64,000 nt of DNA, from NCBI RefSeq assembly GCF_002343915.1, contig NZ_NETK01000001.1:1860001-1924000 (forward strand). The letters are read 5' to 3'. The position numbers and the translations under genes are program-made. Within the stretch, counting starts at the first letter, position 1. Each line of letters starts with the position of its first letter. Below the pieces are notes generated by a model. The model did not search any database, was not told where the DNA came from, and saw only the letters and a list, made by a program, of their open reading frames with translations. This DNA comes from Nannocystis exedens. Its GTDB lineage: Bacteria; Myxococcota_A; Polyangia; Nannocystales; Nannocystaceae. Of the stretch, positions 46,892 to 58,827 are shown one piece after another.

Positions 46892-47101
46892 ATGCTCGCG
46901 TTCGCCGCCTTTGCGCAATGGCTGGCTTGCCCCGATTGCGCCCCCGCCCGCGCCGCCCGCTCCGCGATCGCGGCCGACCCCGACCGCTGGCTCTACGCGA
47001 TCGGCGTCGCCGCTCCGTTCGTGGTCGCCTCGGTGGTGATCGCTCTGGTGTATCGCCTCGGCCGCAGCGAGCCGAGCCGGGAGGTCACGCGATGGTCGTG
47101 A
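46892..47101 (+). CDS. Small single-span membrane protein
   Basis: 69 residues from ATG 46892. One strong transmembrane helix, WLYAIGVAAPFVVASVVIALVY, is preceded by a CPDC pair and followed by a basic cytoplasmic tail. The 3' end overlaps the DUF2243 start by 10 bp, so the two are co-translated. The CPDC could hold a metal or a disulfide. No family name is known to me. Confidence 0.7.
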   Translation: MLAFAAFAQWLACPDCAPARAARSAIAADPDRWLYAIGVAAPFVVASVVIALVYRLGRSEPSREVTRWS

Positions 47102-47559
47102 ACAAGCAGCACGACGGCCCGCTGATCGCCGCCGGGATCGCTCTCGGCGTCGGCCTCGGCGGTTTCGTCGACGGCATCCTCTTCCACCAGTTGTTGCAGT
47201 GGCACAACATGCTGAGCTCCCGTCTGCCGCCGGACAACCTGGTGGCGATGAAGGTCAACATGATGTGGGACGGCCTGTTCCACGTGTTGACCTGGCTGAT
47301 GACGGTGATCGGCGTCGCCCTGCTGTGGCGCGCCGGCGGCCGCGAGGACGTGCCGTGGCGCGGGCGTACGCTGATCGGCGGGATCTCGCTCGGCTGGGGC
47401 CTCTTCAACTTCGTCGAGGGCCTCGTCGATCACCAGATCCTCGGCATCCACCACGTCCACCCCGGCGCCCACGAGCTCGCCTGGGACCTCGGGTTCCTCG
47501 GCTCCGGCCTCCTCGGCATCGCTCTCGGCATCGCCCTCGTCTGTCCGCCGCGTCGCTGA
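47092..47559 (+). CDS. DUF2243 family membrane protein
   Basis: 155 residues from ATG 47092. Four hydrophobic helices: LIAAGIALGVGLGGF, VLTWLMTVIGVALLW, LIGGISLGWGLFNFVEGLVDH and GFLGSGLLGIALGIALV. Conserved His residues lie near membrane faces (FHQLLQWHN, FHVLTW, DHQILGIHHVHPG), as in the DUF2243 family. These His residues suggest metal or heme binding in the inner membrane. Function is unknown. It forms an overlapping pair with the small membrane protein upstream. Confidence 0.88.
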   Translation: MVVNKQHDGPLIAAGIALGVGLGGFVDGILFHQLLQWHNMLSSRLPPDNLVAMKVNMMWDGLFHVLTWLMTVIGVALLWRAGGREDVPWRGRTLIGGISLGWGLFNFVEGLVDHQILGIHHVHPGAHELAWDLGFLGSGLLGIALGIALVCPPRR

Positions 47560-47568
47560 GCGCGCGCG

Positions 47569-50499
47569 ATGTTCGCCGCGCTCCACGTCAAGAGCGAGTA
47601 CTCGCTCGGCCACGGCACCGCCACCCCGACCGAGCTCGTCCGCCGCGCCGCCGAGTACGGCTATTCGGCGCTGGCCCTCACCGACGTCGAGACTCTGGCC
47701 GGCCAGGTCGAGTTTCACCACGCCGCGCGCGCGTACGGCCTGCGTGCGATCGGCGGCGTCGAGCTGCGCGACGAATTCGTGCCCGGCGAGCTCGGCCGCG
47801 CAGCAGGTCGCCTCGTGCTCCTCGCCCGCGACGCCGGCGGCTACGCCAGCCTGTGCCGGCTGCTGACCCACCGGCGCGCCGGCCGGGCCGGCGACAATGT
47901 CCGCGATTGTCTCGCGATCGACCCGACCGGCCTCTTCTACCTCAGCGACGATCCGACAGTGCTGTCGAGCCTGCTGCGCGCCGGCGTCGATCCTCGCGAC
48001 ATCCGCCGCCTCGCCCGCGGCGGGGACGAATCACCGTCCCCCGTCCGCGCCGTCGCCGATCCCGACGTCGTCTTGCTCGACCCGAATGATCGCGAGCTGC
48101 AGCGATTGCTCGTCGCCGTGCGCACGCAGCAGCGCCTGGTCGACGTCCCCGCCGCCGCCGCGCAGTGGCTGCCGGATCCGCGGAGCCTGCGCGAGCGCTT
48201 CGGCGAGCGCCTGCTCGGCGAGTCCTCGCGGCTCGCCGACGCCTGTACGTTCGACCTCGGCGCCGTGCGGGCCGAGCTGCCGCGCTGGCACCCGGCCTCC
48301 GGGGCCGCGCCGGCGGACTACCTGGCGGCGCTGGCCCGCGAGCGGCTCGCGGCCGGGCGCGCTGCGGGGCGCTGGCGCGACGCGACCTACGACCTGCGAC
48401 TTTCCCACGAGCTCGCGGTCGTCGCCGAGCTCGGCTTCTCCGCCTATTTCCCCCTGGTCTGCGAGATCACCGATCACGCGCGCAGCGAGGACATCGAGGT
48501 CGCCGCCCGCGGCTCGGCGGCCAGCTCGTTGCTGGCGCACGTCCTCGGCATCACCCCCATCGACCCGCTCGTGCATGGCCTCTACTTCGAGCGGTTCCTC
48601 CACCCCGGCCGGCGCGAGCTGCCCGACATCGACCTCGACCTGCCCTCCGATCGGCGCGACGCCGTCATCGAATGGGTCCTGCGGCGCTTCGGCCCCGAAC
48701 GGGCCGCCCGCGTCTCCACCGTGCAGCGCCTCGCCGCCCGCTCGGCCGCCCGCGAGCTGGCCCGCGCGCTCGACCTGCGCCTGCCCGACGACGACGACGA
48801 ATTGCCGGCCGCCCTGCGCGCGCCGCCGTGGCGCGCGCTGCTCGGGCGGCTGATCGGCAAGCCGCACCACCTCTCGGTCCATCCCGGCGGCGTCGTCGTC
48901 GCCGAGCCCGACCTCGCCACCTACGTCCCGCTCGAGCGGGTCCCGAGCGGCATGGTCGTCACCCAGTACGACATGCGGAGCCTCGCCAGGCTCGGCCTCG
49001 TCAAGATCGATCTGCTCGGCAACCGGGCCCTGAGCGCCCTCGCCGACGCGCGCCGGCTGGCCGGCGAGCCCGACCTCGCGCCCGGCCGCGACGTCCTCAC
49101 CTGGCAGCGCCTCCGCGCCGCCGACACGATCGGCTGCTTCCAGATCGAGACCCCGCCGGTGCGCGCCACCCTGCGCAAGCTGCCGCTGCGCGACCTCGAT
49201 GACGTCATGGCCGCGCTCGCCGTCGTGCGCCCCGGCCCCGCCTCGGGCGGCGCGCGGGCTGCCTACATTCGCCGCGCGCGTGGCGAGGAGCCGCCGGTCC
49301 CGCCGCACCCGCGCCTCGCCGCCGTACTCCGCGACACCCACGGCATGCTGGTCTACGACGAGGATGTCATCGCCGCCCTGGCTGCCATGACCGGATGGTC
49401 GCTCGCGCGGGCCGACGCCGTGCGCACGGCGTTGATCGACGATTCGGCCGATCCCGCGGCCCTCAGTGCCGTGCGGCGGGAATTCCTCGCCGCCGCCGCC
49501 GCGACAGGCGCGGCGGAGCGCGACGCCGCCGCGGTGTGGGAGCTCGCCGCACGCTTCGCCGCCTATTCGTTCAACAAGGCCCACGCCGCCGGCTATGCCC
49601 ATTTGGCCTGGCGGACCGCCGCCATGAAATCGCATCACCCGGCCGCCTTCGCCTGCGGCGTGCTCGACCATTACGGCGGGCATTATCCGCTGCGCACGAT
49701 CGCCGCCGACCTCGCGCGCCACGGCGTCCGCCTGCTCGCGCCGCACGTCCATCACTCGACCGTCGCCACCACGCTCGAGGCCGGCGCCGTGCGCGTCGGG
49801 CTCAGCCACGTCAAGCACCTCACCACCGCCAGCGCGCGGCAGCTCCTGCGCGCGCGCCCGTTCGCCGACTTCGCCGCGCTCTTGCGGGCCGTCCCGCTCG
49901 GCGCCCGCGAGCTGCCGGCGCTGGTGCTGGCCGGCGCCTGCGACGGCCTCGCCCCGCTCGACCCCGACGCCTACCCGCTCGCCCACGAGGCCCTGCTGGC
50001 CCGCCTCGAGCCCGATCGCTCGCCGGAGCGCCTGCGCGGCCTCGTCGTCCGCGCGCCCGTCGGTCCCGCCGCCGACCTGTATCGCCGGCTGGTGCGGGTG
50101 CGCAACGAGCTCGCCTGCTTGCACATGCACCTGAGCGACCACCCGCTGCGGATCCTCCGCGGCGAGGCGGAGCGCGCCGGCTGCGTCCCCACCCCGGCAC
50201 TGACGGCCTGCACGGGCCGGGAGGTCCGCGTCGTCGGGCTCATCGCCGCCTCACGCCGGCACCGCGGCGCGCGCGGGCGCGTCATGCAGTTCGTCACCCT
50301 CGAGGACGAATGGGGCCTGGTGGAGGCCGTGATCTCGTCCGCCGTCTACGCCGCGCTCGGCGACCCGATCCGCAACCCCGGCCCGGTCATGCTCACCGGC
50401 CGGGTCGAGATCGACCGCGGGCATCCGCACATCGACGTGTCGCAGGTCCAGCCGTTCTACCGCCGGGCTCGGCCCTTCGCGGGGCTCCTGCGAGGTTGA
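47569..50499 (+). CDS. Error-prone DNA polymerase DnaE2-like (PolIII alpha family C)
   Basis: 976 residues from ATG 47569, slightly shorter than typical DnaE2 (about 1000-1080). The polymerase catalytic Asp residues are in PDIDLDLP and in LVKIDLLGN. FAAYSFNKAHAAGYA and the C-terminal OB-fold segment VRVVGLIAASRR are also family features. The PHP domain is present but eroded: LHVKSEYS and TDVETLAG replace LHxHS and TDHxxLxG, so metal-dependent proofreading is unlikely. DnaE2 normally works with ImuA'/ImuB in SOS translesion synthesis. Neither is seen in this window. It lies 9 bp after DUF2243. Confidence 0.9.
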   Translation: MFAALHVKSEYSLGHGTATPTELVRRAAEYGYSALALTDVETLAGQVEFHHAARAYGLRAIGGVELRDEFVPGELGRAAGRLVLLARDAGGYASLCRLLTHRRAGRAGDNVRDCLAIDPTGLFYLSDDPTVLSSLLRAGVDPRDIRRLARGGDESPSPVRAVADPDVVLLDPNDRELQRLLVAVRTQQRLVDVPAAAAQWLPDPRSLRERFGERLLGESSRLADACTFDLGAVRAELPRWHPASGAAPADYLAALARERLAAGRAAGRWRDATYDLRLSHELAVVAELGFSAYFPLVCEITDHARSEDIEVAARGSAASSLLAHVLGITPIDPLVHGLYFERFLHPGRRELPDIDLDLPSDRRDAVIEWVLRRFGPERAARVSTVQRLAARSAARELARALDLRLPDDDDELPAALRAPPWRALLGRLIGKPHHLSVHPGGVVVAEPDLATYVPLERVPSGMVVTQYDMRSLARLGLVKIDLLGNRALSALADARRLAGEPDLAPGRDVLTWQRLRAADTIGCFQIETPPVRATLRKLPLRDLDDVMAALAVVRPGPASGGARAAYIRRARGEEPPVPPHPRLAAVLRDTHGMLVYDEDVIAALAAMTGWSLARADAVRTALIDDSADPAALSAVRREFLAAAAATGAAERDAAAVWELAARFAAYSFNKAHAAGYAHLAWRTAAMKSHHPAAFACGVLDHYGGHYPLRTIAADLARHGVRLLAPHVHHSTVATTLEAGAVRVGLSHVKHLTTASARQLLRARPFADFAALLRAVPLGARELPALVLAGACDGLAPLDPDAYPLAHEALLARLEPDRSPERLRGLVVRAPVGPAADLYRRLVRVRNELACLHMHLSDHPLRILRGEAERAGCVPTPALTACTGREVRVVGLIAASRRHRGARGRVMQFVTLEDEWGLVEAVISSAVYAALGDPIRNPGPVMLTGRVEIDRGHPHIDVSQVQPFYRRARPFAGLLRG

Positions 50500-50511
50500 C
50501 GCGGATCCGCC

Positions 50512-50856
50512 TCACCGGCGCTTCGCGCTGGACTTCTTCTTCGCGCTGGTCTTCTTGCGCCCGCTCGCGGCCTTGCGGCGGCGCGTCTCCCAGCCCTTCT
50601 TGGCGGCCTCGCTGCGCTTCTTGGCCGACTGGCTGCTGCCGCCGATCCGCCCGCCCTTGCGCGACGACGAGCGACTCACCTTCTCGCCGCGGCCGCTGCC
50701 GGACTTCTTGCCGCCGCCCGTCTCCTTGTTGACGGTGGCCCAGGCGCGGCGCTCGGCCTCGTCCTCGCCCACGCCGCGCTTCTTGTAGCCCTCTTCGATG
50801 TGGTCGGCCTGGCGCTTCTGCTTGTCGGTGTACTTTTCCTTGCTTCCGCGTGCCAT
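50512..50856 (-). CDS. Lys/Arg-rich small basic protein
   Basis: 114 residues from ATG 50856, with AGGAGG 6 nt upstream. The first half (KEKYTDKQKRQADHIEEGYKKRG) resembles the short plasmid-stabilisation/ChaB-like helix family. The middle is Gly/Ser/Lys-rich, and the C-terminal half (SEAAKKGWETRRRK, then AKKK/SAKRR runs) looks like an H1-type histone tail or KGG motif. Probably a DNA-binding, chromatin-like protein. It converges on the DnaE2-like gene. Confidence 0.75.
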   Translation of the reverse strand: MARGSKEKYTDKQKRQADHIEEGYKKRGVGEDEAERRAWATVNKETGGGKKSGSGRGEKVSRSSSRKGGRIGGSSQSAKKRSEAAKKGWETRRRKAASGRKKTSAKKKSSAKRR

Positions 50857-50963
50857 CGGGAACCTCCTGCGATTCGCTCGAGAAGGTGGCACACACGCGG
50901 GCCGCGGCAACACCACGGCCCCGTGGATTTCACGCGACCGATCGCGGCCGTGACGGCGGCGGG

Positions 50964-51698
50964 TCAGAACGGGATCCCGCAGCACTCGCTGGCGGCCGCG
51001 TTCAACGCCTCCGCGTCCATCCCTGCGCACACGCCCGGATCGGGGCAGGAGGCGTAGTCCGCCTCGCCGTCGTTGCACACGCACGTGCCGTTCTGGCAGA
51101 GGAACGAGACTCCGAGGACGTCCGGGCATTCGACGATCGTCCCGCACATGTCCGCGCCGAAGAACTCCGGCTCGACCTGGCAGTCCGCGCAATGGATGAG
51201 GTAGCTGGCGGTCTCGGCGAAGCAGGGCGAGCTCGCCACCGGCCCGACCGCGTCGATCCCCGCGCAGTCGAGCGCGCCGCGGCAGGCGTTCCACGCGGTC
51301 GCGCTGCACAGGCACGCCGGCGTGTCCTTGAACAGCGTCTCCGTCTTGCAGGTCTCGGCGCACGCGACCGGGTCGACGTCCGCCTCGCACGAGCCGTACA
51401 CCTCGCACACCTGCTCGCACGACGCCTCGAAGCCGGCCATGTCGACGTCGCACAGCGGCTCCCCGGTCGTCGCGCCGGTGGTCGGCTCCGTCGTCGTCGT
51501 GAGCGCCTCGGTCGTCGTCCCCTCGCTCGTCGTCGTCGTCGTCTCGGTCGTCGTCCCCTCGGTCGGCGTCATCGTCTCGCCCGTCGTCGGCGTCCCGGTG
51601 GTGGTCGCCTCCGAACCCGACGCCGACTCGCTCTCCTTGTCGGGGCAGGCGGGTAACAGGCAGATCGAGACCGCGCAAAAACCGCGGATTGTCCTCAT
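50964..51698 (-). CDS. Cys-rich lipoprotein with Thr-rich spacer
   Basis: 244 residues from ATG 51698. Signal MRTIRGFCAVSICLLPAC with lipobox LPAC. It is followed by ~60 residues that are nearly all Thr, Glu, Gly and Ser, a likely flexible and perhaps glycosylated stalk. The C-terminal ~165 residues hold about 22 cysteines in EGF/VWC-like spacing (for example CSATAWNACRGALDCAG), suggesting a disulfide-rich exported domain. This plan is common in Nannocystineae surface proteins. No function is assigned. It is divergent from the next lipoprotein. Confidence 0.8.
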   Translation of the reverse strand: MRTIRGFCAVSICLLPACPDKESESASGSEATTTGTPTTGETMTPTEGTTTETTTTTSEGTTTEALTTTTEPTTGATTGEPLCDVDMAGFEASCEQVCEVYGSCEADVDPVACAETCKTETLFKDTPACLCSATAWNACRGALDCAGIDAVGPVASSPCFAETASYLIHCADCQVEPEFFGADMCGTIVECPDVLGVSFLCQNGTCVCNDGEADYASCPDPGVCAGMDAEALNAAASECCGIPF

Positions 51699-51961
51699 CG
51701 TCAAGCTCGTAACATCAAGTGACATTCTGCGAGGATGCGCCAGCGAGCTCGACTTGTCCAAGGCTTTCCTCACGCGGTCTCGCGGCCCCAGGAACGCCAC
51801 CAGTGCGCACATACCTGACAATCGCCCCGTGATTCACCGGCTCACGATCCGGCGAATCATCGCACTCATCCGCGGGCGTGATCGCCCGAGCGCAGCGCGC
51901 GCGAATTGACCGCACACGGAAATCACGTGGGCCGGTCCGGCCGAGGTGCTATGGCAAGCCC

Positions 51962-54409
51962 ATGCACCTGCGACCTCTCCTTGGCATGATGATTTCCTGG
52001 TCCGGCCTCGCGCTGCTCGCCTGCGGCGACGACGGCGGCACCTCGGCCACCGACGGCGCGAGCACCGAAGGGCCGACCACGGCCGCGCCGACGAGCGAGC
52101 CGACCACGACGATACCGACCACGGGCTCGCCGACCACGGACGTCGATCCGACCACTGGCGACAGCGAGGGCGACAGCAGCTCGACCACCGACGGCACCTC
52201 GACCACCGAGGGGCCCGCGCTCGCGTGCCACGAGATCCCGCTCCCGGCAACGCTGGTCGAGGACGGCGCCTGGGACGACGGCCTCACGATCTCCGGCTTC
52301 GCCGGCTACGACGGCCTCACCCCGACCGTCTACGACTTCGCCCGCCACGCCGACGGCGACGTGCTCGCCGTCGGGTACTTCCATTACATCGGCAAGGACG
52401 TCGTGCATCCGTTCGCGCGCGACGACGGCAGCGGGTGGATCGAAGACCCGAGCCTCGGCGTCGAGCTCGAGCGGCCCACCCTCTCGGCCGTGGCCGCCGA
52501 CGACGGCGGTCGCGTCGCCCTCGCCACCTACTCCGCCTTGCCGTTCGACCTGCTGCAGCGCGAGGGCGAGCTGCTGCTGGCCGACGGCGGCGAGTTCGAG
52601 GTCATCGGCACCTTCCACGGGGCGGTGCGGAGCATGGCCTTCTACGACGGCGAGCTGTGGGTCGCGGGCGTGTTCTCGCTCGACGGCGAGCCGGCCATGC
52701 CGCACCTCGCGGTCTATGGCGACATGGGCTGGCACGCCCCGCCCGGCGGCGCGCTGGTCGGCGCCGGCGCCTTCGAGCTCACCGTCGAAGGCGACGCCCT
52801 GCTCGTCGGCGGCGCCTTCACCGGCGTCGGCGGCGTCTCGGCGCAGTCCGTGGCCGCGTGGGACGGCGCCGACTGGACCGCGTACGACCTGCCGAATTCG
52901 ACGGTGTTCGCGCTGGCGCGCGACGGCCAGGGCGACCTCTACGCCGGCGGACTGTTCTCGGTCGAGGGCAGCGTCGAGACCGGCGGCATCGCCCGTTGGT
53001 CCGGCCAATCATGGCAGTCGGTCGCCGGCGGTCTGGCCAATCCGAGCTTCCGCGGGGTCGTCTCCGACCTGGCTGTTCGGTCAGGTGAGCTGTACGTCGC
53101 CGGCTGCTTCACCTCCGCCGGCGGCGTGCCCGACGACCCGGCCGCGATCCCGGCGCCCGGCCTGGCGCGCTGGGCCGGCGGCGCCTGGGAGGCGCTCGCC
53201 GACCCGGGCGTCGGCGTCGGCACGGCGTGGTTCACCCCGCTGAAGTGCGGCGACGAGGGCCCCGACGCGATCTGGGACGCCCAGCACCAGCGCCTGTTCG
53301 TCGACGGCGACCGGCTCCTCCTCGGCGGCTCGTTCGCGGGCGCGGGCGGCGTCGCCTCCCAGAGCGTCATCGCCCTCGACGCCGACGATCAATGGGTCGC
53401 CCAGGGCGAGCCGGGCCGCGGCTTCTCCGGGGCCACGCGCTCGCTCGCCGTCGGCGGGCCCGAATGTGCGGTCCACGTCATGGGCGGGGTGACGCACGCC
53501 GGCGGCGTCGCGGTCGACAATCGCGTCTTGCGCGGCGACGGCGACGCCTGGACCCCGCTCGGTCCGCCGATCCCCGCCGAGGCCTATTGTTGGCAGCTCG
53601 CGGTCGACGCGGCCGGCGTCCCGGCGCTCGGCTGCGACCTGCCGCCCGAGGGCGACCTGCCGCCCGAGGGCGGCGTCTTGCGGCTTCACGACGATTCGTG
53701 GCAGGTCGTCGGCGAGCCGTTCCCCCAGGGCGGCGTCGCCACCGTCGGCTTCGATCCGGCGGGCACGCTGTGGGCCGCCGGGGGCGGCGGCGAGGGCTTC
53801 GTCGCCCGCGAGGACGGCGGCGCGCTCGTGGTCTTCGGTACGAGCAATGGCCGCGTCGCCTCGCTCGCCTTCCGTCCGACCGCCGCGGGCGAGCCGGTGC
53901 AGGCCGTCGTCGGCGGCTACTTCAGCGAGTTCGAGGGCGTCCCGGCCGGCGGCGTCGCCCACTGGAACGGCGACGCGTGGGAGCCGCTCGCCGACGGCAT
54001 CGTCGGCAGCGTCCTCGCCGTCGCCTACGCCGAGGACGGCGCGATCTATGCCAGCACCGCCGACGACGGTACCCCCAATCGCCCGATCCTCGCCCGCTGG
54101 GACGGCGCGGCCTGGGCCGACGTCGCCACCCCCGAGCCCGGCCCGGTCGAGGCCGGCTACGCCTTCTATTCGCTGCTGGCCCGCGGGCAATACGTGGTCG
54201 CCTCCGGCTTCGCCTGGCCGAACTCGGAGCAGCGCAACATCTTCGTCTACGACGGCGCCACCTTCTCGAGCCTGCGCGGCGGGGCGACCGCGATCTACGT
54301 CGAATCGTCGGCGCTGGCCCACGACGGCCTGTGGTTCGGCGGCACGATCGCCGAGGCAGGCCCGCCGGAGGCCCGGCTCTCGTCGGTCGGGATCGCCCAC
54401 CTCCGCTGA
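51962..54409 (+). CDS. Large lipoprotein with Thr-rich spacer and delta-60/kelch-like propeller
   Basis: 815 residues from ATG 51962. Signal peptide with lipobox LLAC, then GDDGG and a Thr/Ser/Pro spacer to about residue 90. The remainder is at least eight repeats of the form LYVGGxFTxxGGVxxxxVAxWDGxxWxAL (delta-60 type), for example near residues 280-310 and 320-350. They should build one or two beta-propellers on the cell surface. A duplicated DLPPEG unit occurs at about residues 560-570. The ligand is unknown. It shares its spacer style with the divergent neighbour. Confidence 0.82.
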   Translation: MHLRPLLGMMISWSGLALLACGDDGGTSATDGASTEGPTTAAPTSEPTTTIPTTGSPTTDVDPTTGDSEGDSSSTTDGTSTTEGPALACHEIPLPATLVEDGAWDDGLTISGFAGYDGLTPTVYDFARHADGDVLAVGYFHYIGKDVVHPFARDDGSGWIEDPSLGVELERPTLSAVAADDGGRVALATYSALPFDLLQREGELLLADGGEFEVIGTFHGAVRSMAFYDGELWVAGVFSLDGEPAMPHLAVYGDMGWHAPPGGALVGAGAFELTVEGDALLVGGAFTGVGGVSAQSVAAWDGADWTAYDLPNSTVFALARDGQGDLYAGGLFSVEGSVETGGIARWSGQSWQSVAGGLANPSFRGVVSDLAVRSGELYVAGCFTSAGGVPDDPAAIPAPGLARWAGGAWEALADPGVGVGTAWFTPLKCGDEGPDAIWDAQHQRLFVDGDRLLLGGSFAGAGGVASQSVIALDADDQWVAQGEPGRGFSGATRSLAVGGPECAVHVMGGVTHAGGVAVDNRVLRGDGDAWTPLGPPIPAEAYCWQLAVDAAGVPALGCDLPPEGDLPPEGGVLRLHDDSWQVVGEPFPQGGVATVGFDPAGTLWAAGGGGEGFVAREDGGALVVFGTSNGRVASLAFRPTAAGEPVQAVVGGYFSEFEGVPAGGVAHWNGDAWEPLADGIVGSVLAVAYAEDGAIYASTADDGTPNRPILARWDGAAWADVATPEPGPVEAGYAFYSLLARGQYVVASGFAWPNSEQRNIFVYDGATFSSLRGGATAIYVESSALAHDGLWFGGTIAEAGPPEARLSSVGIAHLR

Positions 54410-54921
54410 TTGGCCCGACGCTCCCGGTCTCGCGGCTTCGCGTGCGGCTCGCGCGCGTCGCCGCCGATCGGGTGTTCGCTTTAATAAGGAAGCCGCGCCG
54501 TCCGGGCGGACCCCGAGGAGCGACCGCGTTCACCGTCGCCGACGGCATTCGCGCACCCTGCCCCACCGGGGTCTCACCGGCGAATCGCCATACCCGACGG
54601 CGAACCCGGGGAATAACCCAGTTCACGCCGGCACGATTGGCCCGGCCTCCGGTTCCGCGCGCATTCGAGCCCTGTGCCCTCGTCGCTGCGAGCGGGGCGG
54701 TGTTTCGCCGCCACGGGACTCGCCGCCCGCAGCGGGGTCCCGCGACGATTGCGCAGCCGACTCGGACCGGTGAATCGTTCGCGTGGGGCCACGAGTCGCA
54801 GATATGGGATGTCGTCGCATCCCGCGGCGGGTCGCATCCGCACCCTGCGCGATCGCGCGGCGTTGCGCCGCTTCGCGGCTTCGGGGCATCATCCGAGGCG
54901 TTCGATGGAGAGCGGCCGCGC
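54410..54921. other. Intergenic region, ~510 bp
   Basis: Upstream of the histidine kinase operon. It includes TTTAATAAGG (54480-54489), an AT patch that is unusual here and a promoter candidate. No gene, RNA or clear repeat was identified. Confidence 0.4.
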
Positions 54922-56408
<1,487 letters not shown>

Positions 56409-56412
<4 letters not shown>

Positions 56413-56861
56413 AGTCCAACAGCAAGCGACCGATCACCATCCTCATCGCCGACGACGACCCCGAGGACCGTATGCTCGCGGCCGAGGCGCTCAAGGAGAG
56501 CCGCCTGGCCAACGACATCCGCTTCGTCGAGGACGGCGAGGAGCTCCTCGACTACTTGCTGCTGCGCGGCCGCTTCAGCAACCCCGACGACGCGCCGCGC
56601 CCGGGCGTCATCTTGCTCGACCTCAACATGCCGCGGAAGGACGGCCGCGAGGCGCTGCGCGAGATCAAGGAGACCCCGGACCTGCGCCGGATCCCGATCA
56701 TCGTGCTCACCACCTCCAAGGCCGAGATCGACATCTACCGCAGCTACGACCTCGGCGTGAACTCCTTCATCGTCAAGCCGGTCACCTTCGACTCGCTCGT
56801 CGAGGTCATGCAGGTCCTGCGCAAGTACTGGTTCGAGATCGTCGAGATCGCCGCGGACTGA
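56409..56861 (+). CDS. Single-domain response regulator (Rcp1-like)
   Basis: 150 residues from ATG 56409. Receiver domain only: acidic pocket DDDPED, phospho-acceptor Asp in ILLDLNMPRKDG, Thr in VLTTS, and Lys in FIVKPV. The pattern matches the Rcp1 branch that pairs with DLQEPLR-type kinases. With no output domain it is likely a phosphotransfer intermediate towards the hybrid kinase 1 bp downstream. Confidence 0.93.
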
Positions 56862-56862
56862 G

Positions 56863-58824
56863 ATGCACGAGCCGGTCGACGTGCTGATCGTGGACGACGA
56901 CGAGGACGACTTCGTCCTCGCGCGCGAGCTGATCGCCGACATCACGACCAGCGACTACCGGGTGCGGTGGGTCCAGTCGTATCAGGACGCCGTCCACGCC
57001 CTGCTGACCGCCGCGCCCGACGTGTGCCTGCTCGACTATCGGCTCGAGGCGCGCACCGGCATCGACCTGCTCCGCGAGGTCCGCGGGCTCGGCTGCGACG
57101 TCCCGATCATCTTCCTCACCGGCCAGACCGAGCGCGAGCTCGACGTCGAGGCGATGCACGCCGGCGCCGACGACTTCCTGATCAAGGGCAGCTTCACCAC
57201 CCGCGAGCTCGAGCGGGCGATCCGCTACGCCATCGAGCGGGCGGCCACCGGCGCCGCCCAGCGCCGGCTGACCGAGGAGCTGCGCCTGATGCAGGTCCAG
57301 GCCCAGCGCTCGAGCCAGGCCAAGAGCACGTTCTTGGCCAACATGAGCCACGAGTTCCGCACCCCGCTGAACGCCATCCTCGGCTACAGCGACATGCTGA
57401 TCGACCAGGCGCGGGCCGGCGAGTTCGAGCAGATCGAGGACGACCTCAACCGGATCCGCGCCGCCGGCAATCACTTGCTCGCGCTCGTCACCGACATCCT
57501 CGACCTCAGCCGGATCGAGGCCGGCCGGCTCAGCCTCGCGCCCGAGCGCTACCGGCTCGGCGAGCTGCTGCGCGAGGTCGTCGACGCCGTCGCCCCGCTG
57601 ATCCACCGCAACGGCAACCGCTTCGTCTACGCCCCCGCCGACGAGCTCGGCGAGATGGTGGCCGACGCCACCCGGACCCGGCAGATCCTGTTCAACTTGC
57701 TGAGTAACGCCGGCAAGTTCACGCGCAAGGGCGTCGTCTCGCTCGCGGTCACGCGCCGGCCCGCGCGGCTCAGCGACTTCAACCATCACGCCGGCGACCA
57801 GCCGATCGAGGGCGTCGAGTGCGTCGAGTTCGTGGTCGCCGACTCGGGCATCGGCATGACGCCGAAGCAGATGGAGCGGCTGTTCGAGCCGTTCTCGCAG
57901 GTCGACGACACGGGCGGGCGCCGCTTCGGCGGCTCGGGCCTGGGCCTCGCCATCAGCCGTCGGCTCGCGCGGGCCATGGGCGGCGAGCTGCGGGCGCGCA
58001 GCGAGATCGGCCGCGGCTCCTCGTTCCGCCTGTCGCTGCCGTCGGACAGCACCGCCGCCGCGCGCTGGCGCGGTCTCACCCCCGAGCGGCAGTTCGCCAC
58101 CCGCGACCGCGGGCAGCTGCCGATCGTGTTCGTGCTCGGGCCGACCGACGCGTTCGGCCGCCAGCTGCGCGACCAGCTCGCCGACGTCCAGCTCGACATC
58201 GTCGTCGAGGCCGACCTGCGCCGCGGCGTCAAGCTGGCGCGCGCGCTCGGTCCCTCGCTGCTGGTGGTCGAGCTCAACGTCGGCGCTCCGGCCACCCTCG
58301 TCACGCTCGGCCAGCTCGCGCGCGAGCCCAGCCTGCAGGAGGCCGGCCTGCTGGTCTACCTGGTCGACGAGCAGGCCCAGTTCGGCTGCCTGCTCGCCAG
58401 CGACGGGGTCGTCAGCGCCCCGCTGCAGGCGCTGCAGCTGCAGCGGATCGTCGAGCGCCTGTCCCCGGGGACAGGTCAACCCTTGCACTTGTGGTCGAAC
58501 AGCGCCGGCCTGCTGCAGGAGGCCACCGAGATGATCCGCCACACCCGCCGGCTCGCCGCGGCCGGCGGCGGCGGCGTCGACCTCAGCGAGCTGCACCTCG
58601 TCCACCTGGCCGCCCCCGGGGCCTCGTGGGGCCTCGCGGCCGGCCGCTCCGACGAGCGCGCGGGCCGGCCCGCGGTCGTGCTGGTCGCGCCCGACGACCC
58701 GCGCGCGGTCCCGCCGAGCTTCGCCGCCGAGATGCGCGCGCTCGTCGAGCAGGCCGGCATCCCGCGCCAGGAGCTCGCGCGGGAGGTCAGCGCCGCGTTG
58801 GTGGCGAGGATGCGCCACGACTGA
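56863..58824 (+). CDS. Receiver-histidine kinase hybrid with degenerate C-terminal receiver
   Basis: 653 residues from ATG 56863, 1 bp after the preceding stop. N-terminal receiver (1-125) with DDDEDD, CLLDYRL, FLTGQ and IKGS. HisKA follows with [15 protein letters not shown] (His near 162) and HATPase with [15 protein letters not shown] and GGSGLGLA. The C-terminal ~240 residues hold a receiver-like fold ([16 protein letters not shown]) without the acidic pocket, then a helical tail. The order suggests the upstream kinase or regulator feeds this receiver, which gates the second kinase. An 18-bp perfect palindrome at 58458 lies within the frame. Confidence 0.9.
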   Translation: MHEPVDVLIVDDDEDDFVLARELIADITTSDYRVRWVQSYQDAVHALLTAAPDVCLLDYRLEARTGIDLLREVRGLGCDVPIIFLTGQTERELDVEAMHAGADDFLIKGSFTTRELERAIRYAIERAATGAAQRRLTEELRLMQVQAQRSSQAKSTFLANMSHEFRTPLNAILGYSDMLIDQARAGEFEQIEDDLNRIRAAGNHLLALVTDILDLSRIEAGRLSLAPERYRLGELLREVVDAVAPLIHRNGNRFVYAPADELGEMVADATRTRQILFNLLSNAGKFTRKGVVSLAVTRRPARLSDFNHHAGDQPIEGVECVEFVVADSGIGMTPKQMERLFEPFSQVDDTGGRRFGGSGLGLAISRRLARAMGGELRARSEIGRGSSFRLSLPSDSTAAARWRGLTPERQFATRDRGQLPIVFVLGPTDAFGRQLRDQLADVQLDIVVEADLRRGVKLARALGPSLLVVELNVGAPATLVTLGQLAREPSLQEAGLLVYLVDEQAQFGCLLASDGVVSAPLQALQLQRIVERLSPGTGQPLHLWSNSAGLLQEATEMIRHTRRLAAAGGGGVDLSELHLVHLAAPGASWGLAAGRSDERAGRPAVVLVAPDDPRAVPPSFAAEMRALVEQAGIPRQELAREVSAALVARMRHD

Positions 58825-58827
58825 GCC

